DNA from: Symsagittifera roscoffensis
Lineage: Eukaryota; Xenacoelomorpha; Acoela; Convolutidae
Assembly (NCBI RefSeq): GCF_963678635.1
Contig: NC_087071.1
Location: forward strand, 17,485,613-17,549,612
Length of the DNA: 64,000 nucleotides
Reading direction: 5' to 3'
Below, piece after piece: positions 55,003-64,000 of this stretch. Position numbers and translations under genes: made by a program. The number at the start of each line of letters is the position of its first letter. Within the stretch, counting starts at the first letter, position 1. Under the pieces are notes generated by a model. That model was not told the origin of the DNA. It made no database searches and worked only from the letters and a program-made list of their open reading frames with translations.

Positions 55003-56356
55003 CTACAACACATCACACAAATATCACACCTGAGCTACGAGGAAATCACAATCATATTCAACATTTTAAAAAAAAACAACCATTATTACCAGCGAAACAT
55101 TTTTTTATTAACAGCAAGACAAATGAACTCTTTTTTCTTCACTTCGCGGGTTGACGCCGCAGCGATTATTATGGCTGCTTCAGGCTCTTATCAGTGGCCA
55201 GTTTACACAATCAGGACGGAAACATTGAAAATGAAAAGCTAGCTCTGAATTAGATCTGAGTTACATCCGAAACAGCTCTGGTTTTTGAAATTACAGCTCA
55301 ACTATTTTTGTATCAGCCCTAGTTTTACGAGTTTTCAAAGAGGAAAGCTCCTAGTCGATTATCATACTTAAACTTGAAAAATCATTCCGTACGCCATAAA
55401 GTTGATGCTCATATGAAGTGCGGGAAATTTAAAAACTGCCGAAAACGCTTGAAAAATAAGTGCAAAACTCACTAATTCAAGGTTTCAAAATTTTCTAATC
55501 GACTGGGTATATAACAACAATAAAAACCAAAAATGTTTTCGTAGAAAGATATGAAATTAAATTAAAGGGTGTTATGAAAACACTTCTTTGATGGTTTTTC
55601 ATTTTTTGTATTTATTCGCTTGCTATTCGTTTGTACTCATTCTACTGTTTTCAAAAACACGGCCAATGCTTATTGCTAGAAAATAAGATGGCTGAAAAAA
55701 TAACTTGAAATTTTGATAGCAGAGTAAAAATATATATACAAGGCTAATTGTATATCAAGGTAAAGCCCTAAAGGTTCCAATTATGTCTCTTAACTGGTCG
55801 CGAGAATCACTATGAATTTTGAACTGCCAAAATATCAAAAATTATGTTCTAAAAATTGAGTAGTAACAGGAATTAAAATGAAAATTACGTTTGTATCAAT
55901 TCGATTTTGAACGAATATGAGTTCGGGATATATTGCCATACATAAATACTGATATGGCCAAAACAATACATGCACCTGATTCTAGTTATTCTAAAACTTT
56001 TATATTGATAGATTTTTAGAAGTTTTTTTTTACAAAAATGGGTTGTTTGTTTTGTAAATAGTATAAAAATAGTATTTTTTAAAATAGCAAAAAATCAATG
56101 ATTAAGTTATAAAACTTGTTTTGGAGACAATTTTATACCAAAACAAATTCTGTTGTATGTGTAGCTGAGAACAAAATAAAACTATTAATAACTGTGATTT
56201 TAAATCTTTTGAACAACTTTGTTTTATTTAAGAAAAATTGATTTTTTTAAAGTTTTTTTGCTCTATATTAGATGGATGGTCTAGGCAACCGCAAAGCTTT
56301 TTCTAGCAGTGTGTTTTAATAATTTGCTCACAAACATTGGAACTGAAAGACAAAAA
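55003..56356. other. SLC1 intron without recognised features
   Basis: AT-rich. No upstream SLC1 exon was found. Confidence 0.4.
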
Positions 56357-56884
56357 AAGACTGCTCGTATCAGGGCAAACCCCTGAATGTTTTGACTGTC
56401 TTTCAAGGTCTATGAACCAGTACTCGCGTTTAAAAAATGATAAATTTTTTTAAGGTCTAAGAAAAACAATTCAATCGCCAAAAAAACGACAAAAAATACG
56501 TAAATTTTGATTTTTTCTTAAATCATTCCCCACACGCCGTATCAAATTCAAAGTGATGGATTTTGTTCTCAGTAACGTAGAAATTATGACAAATAGCTTG
56601 TTTCAACCAATTTGGAACGATTTCTATGAGGAAAACCTCCGCACACGCGTTAATTGCGAGTTAATTGTCCCAAATTGACCAAAATGGTAGTCTTTAAACC
56701 CTCATAAATTTATGAAACTGGCCACATGGGAAATATGTTTTCGTATGTAAGCTCAGGATAACAATACTTTTCGAATATAAACAAATTCCGTCAAAATGCT
56801 TAGTTAAAAAGTCGAAATTTGTCTGCAAAAAAAACCCACCCGAGCACAAATATTCCGGTACTTTCTTTCTGAAAGTCGGAACAA
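56357..56884 (-). mobile_element. Hairpin-ended (Helentron-like) element, complete minus copy
   Basis: On the minus strand it begins TTGTTCCGACTTTCAG and ends GATACGAGCAGTCTT. Its 3' hairpin is TCAGGGGTTTGCCCTGA. Length is 528 bases, essentially that of copies B and C. Core and interior blocks (GTTAATTGTCCCAAATTGAC on the plus strand) agree. Confidence 0.8.
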
Positions 56885-57474
56885 ACGTCTACTGGTAACT
56901 TCAAATAGGTTTCTTCACATTGGAGAGTTAAATTCAATTGTTTTCTCCGAAACTTCTCAAAAACATGCTTACTTAGACAAATGAATCTCTTGGGCAAATG
57001 AATATTTAGGCAAATCGTTATTCATACTCTCTCGGACTGGAGTCAAAAAACGAAATCGCTCTCGCTCAAGTACCACTCCTTTTGGTAATTGAAACGAAAA
57101 TTTTAAATGCAAAAAGTGACCTTTGAAGAAAATTTTGCGTCGAATTTGACAACCTCAAAAAATTTTGTAAAAAATTGAGCTTTATTTCAAATAAAAACGC
57201 TAATTCTCTTGATTCGGCTTGAAATATGACATCACTCTCAGAAAAAACTGAATGTTTTGCTTTTTAAACACAAATGTAGCAAAAAGCGGATCATTTTGAG
57301 ACTTTATTCGTTTATTTGCAGAAAAACACAGGATAAAATTTCAATACTTGAAACGAAACTGTTTTTTGATATTTAAAAAACATTAATTTCTTATATAATT
57401 CCAAAGATTGTATGACTATCTGGGTTTGCATCTTTCTACGCTATATTTGCACCACATTTACATTAATTAAAGAA
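56885..57474. other. SLC1 intron stretch without recognised features
   Basis: Nothing coding was seen. Confidence 0.4.
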
Positions 57475-57997
57475 AACAGCTCGGATCAAGGAGAAGCTCT
57501 GAATGTTCCGACTGCCTTTTAGGGTTTATGGAGCAGTAATAACATTAAAAAATTAAATGTTATAATACAAACTGAAAAGAAAATTCTAAATTTTGAAATT
57601 TTTCAAATGAAAATCATTCCCCCACACGCCAAATAAAGTACAAAAGGATAGATTTTGCTCATTGTAACAAATCACTTATGGCAAATAAGCTTTTTTCAAC
57701 CACCAATTGGAACAATTTCTAAGACGGATTAAATCTCCGCTTACACGTTAATAGCGCGAAGTATATCGCGCTTTATTTGTCCCAAATTGGCCAAAATGGC
57801 AATCTTTAAACCCCCATAATTTTATGATCACAGGTGAAATTTTTTTTTCAATTTTAAGCTCAGACAACAATACTTTTCGAATGATACAAGAAAACCTCCG
57901 TCAAAAATGGCTAGTTAAAAAGTCGAAATTTGTCTGAAGAAAAAAAAACCACCCGAGCACAAATATTCCGTTACTTTCGTATCGAAAGTCGGAACAA
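57475..57997 (-). mobile_element. Hairpin-ended (Helentron-like) element, complete minus copy
   Basis: On the minus strand it begins TTGTTCCGACTTTCGATACG (perfect 5' stem-loop) and ends TTGATCCGAGCTGTTTT. AGTCGGAAC and GCTCCATAAACCC precede the end. Length is about 523 bases. Confidence 0.8.
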
Positions 57998-60900
57998 TGA
58001 AGTGTTGACTTGAAGTAATGTTTGACAAAATTTCTGAGTGAAATATTTTGTTCTGTAACGTGTAAGAAAGAAAACATTGTATTAGGGCTTTTCCCTCGCA
58101 TAGTCAAATATTTGTGATTACTCGTCATAGAGAGTCGTATGATTAAACACATTGGAAGTTCGCTCATCCATCATTCAATTTATACCAAAAACTTCTAAAT
58201 AGTTCTCTTAGTAATAAAAAAGAACGGTCTAAATACTTTGTTTTTCAGTTTTTTGATATTTGCATGCCATTTGTTTGAAATGAAATCAAGTTTTGACATT
58301 AGTTTACAAATAAGCTACATAATTATTTTCCATGTCTCAAAAAAGTTGCTGATTAATTTTGGAAGTTAACTTCCGTCGTTTTTCCCAATTACATAAACCG
58401 ATTGGAAAAATTAACGCGGTACAAAATGTTTTTAAAAGATGTTTTTTTTTTCAATTACAATAGCTGCTTGCGCATCAATCGGTTATTTTTTCTTTCAATC
58501 GTCAGAATTCCTAGCAAGAAAAAGTTATTAAGTTAACCTTAAAATAGTGAATAGCGAGCGCTGACGTACTTTATCATGTGAGATGAATTATCATCGGAAG
58601 TTCAGTTCTCAAAACATTTTCGATATTCATTTCAAATTAGTTCATTTTCCTATCAAAATAAACATCCTTCAAAATCTTCTGACAGTATATGCTAATTATC
58701 TATTCAAATATTCTCCTCTTTTGAGATCTACTCATGTACCAAAAAAATTTGGCCGAAAGCTTAGGAAATCTACTTATAAAGATTTTTTCACGACGTTTTT
58801 AAAGAAATATTCAATTATAATTTTGGAAAAATTTTCTTAGAATTTGTGTTTTCGGCTTATTTAAACCCATTTATTAACTCTGCCGACATTTTATTTTGAG
58901 AATTTGTAATTTCGGCTTTTTTACCATTCATAAGTTCTGAATCAACACTGAATGGAGTCATGACGCAAATTTAATTTGCCCCCGGTGCTTATCAGAAACG
59001 AATCAATAAATCTGCAACTACCCCGTCATTTTTGCTGCTCTAACCAACCCCAGGCTGAAAGAATAAAGAAAAAACTTAATTTAAATTATAGATACCAGTA
59101 ATCATTATGCATAGAAAATGTTAAATTTAGGCGTGGTGATTATTTATAGATTTTCTTTACATTTAAAAAGTATACGTACGTTGTAAAAAAAACATATATT
59201 TTGAAAACGTCTAAAAAACGGAAAGTTCAAAAATGCTTCTGTATCAATTGGTATTAATTTGAATACGTTGGGTGGCAACACAAAGCAAGCATGATTTCGT
59301 TGTCTAGCAAAACGACTTTAAGTTTGACACTGACAATGTTCATTTTTGCAATTTTCATGGAGAAAATCAAGTACAGTTGAAAAACATATGTTGGAGTGAC
59401 TTTTGCAATATCTTTTCACAATATGGAGAAATTGTTTTACTCTCACTTTTTTTAAAAATTAAATTTCAGTCACCAGAAACAAAATCAGCCAGTTTTGATA
59501 TTAACTTACAGCACCTCTATAGTTTGTAAAATTTAAAAGTAACATCTACAGTTTGCTTTATATCTTTGTTCTTTTTTATACTTGTAGGAACAAAAAATGC
59601 ATTGAAAGCGTGTTTTAAAAAACGCAATACAAAGACAGTTATCCAAAATGTCATGAAAAACATTTTTTTGAAACAATTAAAATGAATTTAAAAGCATTGG
59701 TGTTTTTGTTTTCATTTTGAATTGCTTTTCAGAGCAATTTTTATCCGAACTGAAATGTTTGGCGTCTTGAAGGCAGATGGAAGAAAATCTTCAATCGGCT
59801 TTGAATTATTTATTTGAAGTCGCTTCCTTTTAATAATATTAATGTGATAGAATGGCGGAGCCTTATACCGGATTTCATAAAACCGGTTTTGTTAGTTTAA
59901 AAAAGGCCGGAACGATTTGGATAATAATTTCAAACAAACAAAAACAGAATAAAAAGCAATCGCAGAACAATTTATCAGTATAAAACCTTCTAAAGCAATT
60001 TTACGTAGTAAAAACAATTGTTTCATCAGATAGGTTTTTAAATGACAGAGACTTTTGTGATATAGTGACGTAAGCAAGCAAAATTTATGAATTTTACATA
60101 TATTTGTGTATAAAATTAATACTCATTTACCTTCATCAAGGTTTACTTTTTCTTTATCCAAAAGGACAAGTTTTAAAAACCTATAAAAGAAAATTGTGAC
60201 CAGAAATATTTTTATCGGTGAGCGCTCGAGGGAGGGATACCGCTAAAAATTCTTGTGACCAAGAGATGAAAAAAATAAAATAGAGCCAAAAAAGGAATAT
60301 GCAGTTGTTACATACGATTGAAAAATGGCTTGAAATTTCTATTGTGAAATTGCACTCCGTATGTCTTGAGACCAGCTTGAAGCTAAAAAAAACACGCAAA
60401 TCTAATTAATAATTTCACTTCGTTCTTTGATTCTAATAAATCACAAAAGCCATGCAGAAATTTTTAAACTTAAACTCTTACCCATGGGTAAAGTTTTTGA
60501 TCGTGATTTTTTTATTTGAAATTTTCGGGAAAATAGTCTATCGTCAAGGAAGTTTAAAATTACAGAAAACAAAATAACGGTTATTTGAGCGTTTTTGAAA
60601 AACAAATTGTCTGCAAAAGAAGATTTTGTTGTGTATTGGATATACCCTGGGTATGTCATGCACTCATAAATTAAAATCTGCAGTAAAAATATTTTCTTGA
60701 GACTGTTTGTACGAAAACAATACGTAACAGGCGACAATTCGTAACAGGCTAAAAGTTTTATGTAAGGGACTTGGGTTTGAAGATATTTTTATGGTGAGTT
60801 TGATGAGATGAGCAATTTGGTAAATCAACACTCGTTATCTGTCAGCGTTCAAGCATTACACAAAAAAAGACGAAAAACTCAATTATTAAAAGAGCTTTTA

Positions 60901-61795
60901 AACTTGTACTATGAGAATATCAGGTTATAAAAAATATTACCTTGTGCTAATTAATGCACAATTTTTGAAAAGTTCTGGAAAATTATTTTTTGTATTTTTG
61001 TTGATTTTGAAAATTGCCATAAACGGAAACAGTCAGTAAAATGTGAGACAAACCATATAGTTGTTTTTAGACAAATTGCATACAGGTTGAGCCTTGAATA
61101 TTCTGATAGTTATTCAACATGTTTCAGATACAACTTGGGGAAAAAATTGATCAAGCAAAAAATTTCAGAAACTCGTTGAGTAAATTCCATATTAAAAATA
61201 TTACAAGTAAGTTAGCACCAAATTAATTAAGAGAGCAATTCCAATTCTTACTAATTGAGAAAGTATATAAAATTCTAAAAGCCAATAAAATTCTAAAATC
61301 GGTCTAAATTGGCTGATTTGCAATTTCAAATCTTGATAAATCCACCGAAGACCATTTTTTTACATATGAACGTTATGAAATGATCTCGTCATTGGAAAAA
61401 TAAAAAATGTTAAAACTCTTTTTTTTTTCATCGACAAATTTGATCGGAATTAAAAAAATAGGTTTTCCAAGTAAAAATATTCTGCTAGTTTCATCAAAAA
61501 TTGCTTAAAATGTGATGTATATAAGGCAAAAACTATACAAGGCGTATTAAATCCCTGTAATTTCAGCAAAATTTTATCAACAAATCATGTGATTGGTATT
61601 CATTGCTTCGGACTGAAGACTAGCAATGCTTGCTCCGCTTCGCCCATATTCGTCGCAGATGAATATTGCGCGTAAATTGTTGCTTACCACTACTCTAGAT
61701 TTTCTGTTGACCCTGATTTTTATTTTTGTTTAGATAATTGTGTTTTTTCATGCACGAGTTGTTGATTGAACCCGGGTCAAGGATCTCATTTTATT
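57998..61795. other. SLC1 intron / upstream DNA without recognised features
   Basis: AT-rich. A weak SINE-like fragment (GAGAGTCGTATGATTAAACA, about 58,131) is the only hint of structure. No SLC1 N-terminal exon was recognised. Confidence 0.4.
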
Positions 61796-61796
61796 T

Positions 61797-62130
61797 TTTC
61801 ACGACCAAAAATTCGTCCGACCAAAAATATCTTTCGAACGTCTCGACCAAATTTTGGTATGTTTCGACTTTCTCGACCCAAAATTTTGTATGTTCGACTT
61901 TCTCGACCAAATTTTGAAATATCTCGACTTTCTCGAGCCAACAAAGAAATTTTTTGACATTATTTGACACAGTTGAGATATGTTTTGAATTTCTCGGTCA
62001 AAATTCGACATGCTTTGACTTTCGCGATGGTCTCGACCGACATTTAATGGGTTTTTGTGCTCAACCCTGCATGAAGTATTTTGATTTTCCGGACCAAAAT
62101 TGGGTATATTTCGACTGTCTGCACTTTCTC
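61797..62130. repeat. Degenerate tandem repeat of about 28-30 bases
   Basis: Units based on TTTCGACTTTCTCGACCAAA are repeated about ten times with drift (for example 61,862, 61,890, 61,924). The short open frames on both strands mirror the repeat (SRPNF-like units) and are not believed to be genes. Confidence 0.8.
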
Positions 62131-63224
62131 GACAGGCAAAAACTTCCAAAACTGATTTGATTCTTACCAGATTCGTTTCAAAGTGCTAAATCAACAATGG
62201 GACGAGTAAGGATTATCGCAACTCTCTGGATCATAAAAAAGTGAGCTTAAGCTTGAGTTCATTCTGTTATCAAGAACTTAATTGAAAATACTTTGCCAAA
62301 AGCTCCTGCGAGCCATTAATGCATGGAACCCACTTTTTACAAGCATAGCTTTAAATAACATTTACTTTTTATAATTATTGCTTATTCTTCTTCTTCTGAA
62401 TTATAAAATCAATTAGAATTCTAATTATAAAGTCACATTGTCGGAACAAATTTCTTGTCATGAAATTCACAAAAAGCAACTGAACAACGGTTGATATATT
62501 TTCAAAACTCGGATAAAGAAGATGTTTTGAGTTTCACTTGCGCGGATATCAATGTACGCAAGTCAGTTCCAGTGAGATTTATTCACATATATTATTGAGG
62601 CATTTTTAGTTTTGTTTTGAGCCGAAGAAAAAATCTGTTAAAAAACTCTTTGTAATTTTATATTTTATGGACAACTTATTGAAAAGGTTTTGATAACTGA
62701 GTTAATAAAGAATTTTTTTCCCATTGTTGTTTGAGCTTATAGCGGTCAGGCTTAGAAATTTTTTCCAGGGTTCATCTACTCTCCTCAAAAATGGTTGACA
62801 AATGTTAATAGTTTCTGATTTAATCAACCAATTGAACGATCACTTTCCTAAAGTTGAAATTTTTTCATGATGACATTTGTAACCGCTGTAAAAAACACAT
62901 ATAAAACCAAAAAAACTTTATCTAGGCAGCTGTCCCGGCAGTACATCTCATCTGAGAGTAATATAAGTTTCCAATACAGAGAATTGCAAAACGTTGGAAC
63001 AGACAAAAATAATTGAAAACCTGCGTTGACAAAAATGGATTAAAATCGCTTATTTACAGAAAAGCAATTAGATTTTCGATAAATTTTATTTCACTTTTAA
63101 TACAGTTAAACTGTGATTATCACCTTTAGATAATTGATTAGATTTTTTTTGCTAAGCTTTTATACAGTATATCTTCATTTTTTAATCACTATCAAAAGAC
63201 AATAATATGGTTTTTTCGTCCATT
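62131..63224. other. AT-rich stretch without recognised features
   Basis: Nothing coding or structured was seen. Confidence 0.4.
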
Positions 63225-63625
63225 TTTACACAAACTATATACAGATTTTATACAAACTATCTACGGATTATCTAAGAAATATTTACAAATTATCTACAGA
63301 TTATCTACAAATTATATACAGACTACATGCCGATTATGTACATATTTTATACAGACTATTTACATATTATATACTGATGTTAGAGGGGTACCTTCAAACT
63401 TGTAGTTTTCGTAAAACTCGTTTCCTCAACTCACTATAACTCTGAGGAGGATTTTTTCTGCTCACAAAAATTGCTAAAATTTGTGGGGAAAAAACCATTA
63501 TTAAATCCAAATTTGGATGATCAATACTGAAATTGTTACAACACTATAAATTTTAGACAAAATAATCAATTTTTAAACAAATTATATGCAGATTATCTAC
63601 GGGTTATTTACAGATTATATTTAAA
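63225..63625. repeat. Degenerate short tandem repeat (ATCTACAGATT-like)
   Basis: Units of about 12-15 bases (TTATCTACAGATTATCTACA, TTATATACAGACTA) run at 63,228-63,377 and resume at 63,560-63,625 after an unrelated insert of about 180 bases. Confidence 0.7.
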
Positions 63626-64000
63626 TATTTATACACTATAAAAACGATTATTTGGCATGAAAGTCTTTTATTTTTAATAAAAAAGAATCGATTGTATCTG
63701 TATAGAATCGATTATTGTTCGAAAAGTGAATGCAGATAAATTGATTTTGTACTTAAGTTAATCTGTAAGTTTTTCTGTATATAACCAACTTTTATCCATT
63801 TTTGTCACTGCGGGAAGAGCAAATGACCTATTCCAGACAACTTTTGCATGCAAACATTAATTGTTCAGACAGAACGTGTGTCTCAAGGTCACTTAAGAAG
63901 TTGCAAAAAATTGGCAGATTTGAGTTATGACTGGGGCGTAACTCATAGAGTAATTTCGGATAGGGTACACCGTCTGCTCGTCACGCTATCTTATTTTCGG

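Noticed and set aside
61766-62160. Overlapping frames suggesting a basic repetitive protein
   Set aside because: They are produced by a degenerate 28-30-bp tandem repeat and appear on both strands.
1-64000. CRISPR arrays, rRNA genes, bacterial operons
   Set aside because: No regularly spaced identical repeats, no rRNA-like text, and the genes have animal-type introns.

Overview
The window is AT-rich animal (metazoan) DNA. It carries spliced GT-AG genes with long introns that are heavily colonised by transposable elements, and no prokaryotic features. The lineage cannot be fixed from sequence alone; an invertebrate is most likely, given the Ty3/Gypsy element, the RRM-type LINE, the rosa-like mariner and the lack of vertebrate-type repeats.

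Three host genes are supported. On the minus strand, 55,002 down to 46,339 encodes the C-terminal half of an SLC1 (EAAT-like) acidic amino-acid transporter. It has six exons in the window, all in phase, and its 5' exons lie beyond the right edge. Further down the same strand, 39,241 to 13,488 holds an SLC43-type (LAT3/LAT4-like) major-facilitator transporter. Eleven phase-consistent exons cover TM1 to TM11; the last exon, with TM12 and the stop, was not found. Inside an SLC43 intron, on the opposite strand, is an intronless RING/B-box/coiled-coil/MATH-like (TRIM-type) gene at 18,281-19,330.

The rest is mostly mobile DNA. From left to right: a decayed Ty3/Gypsy element cut by the left edge (1 to about 4,640); a cluster of about 0.5-kb elements with hairpin ends (5.2-8.4 kb); a nearly full-length LINE with ORF1, endonuclease and reverse transcriptase broken by a stop and three frameshifts (about 9.06-13.1 kb); hAT-type MITEs, one with a second MITE nested in it (13.7-17.0 kb); an element ending in CATTACGAGGCC with an internal array of short repeats (28.9-29.5 kb, with relatives elsewhere); a DD41D mariner-family transposon with clear terminal repeats, TA duplications and one stop codon in its transposase (32.66-34.12 kb); a 5'-truncated Jockey-like insertion with a 14-bp target duplication and an (ATC)n tail (37.74-38.39 kb); ATAATCGATTAT-rich elements (44 and 52-53 kb); tRNA-derived SINEs (47.2 and 50.8 kb); and a foldback element (51.2-51.8 kb).

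The most interesting pattern is the roughly 525-bp hairpin-ended family, with more than a dozen full or partial copies on both strands. It has a GTTCCGACT / AGTCGGAAC inverted pair, a 5' stem-loop, a conserved 3' stem-loop followed by GATACGAGCAGTCTT, and a C+G-rich core. A paralogous empty site inside the window shows insertion without target-site duplication. These features fit a non-autonomous Helentron/Helitron2-like family.
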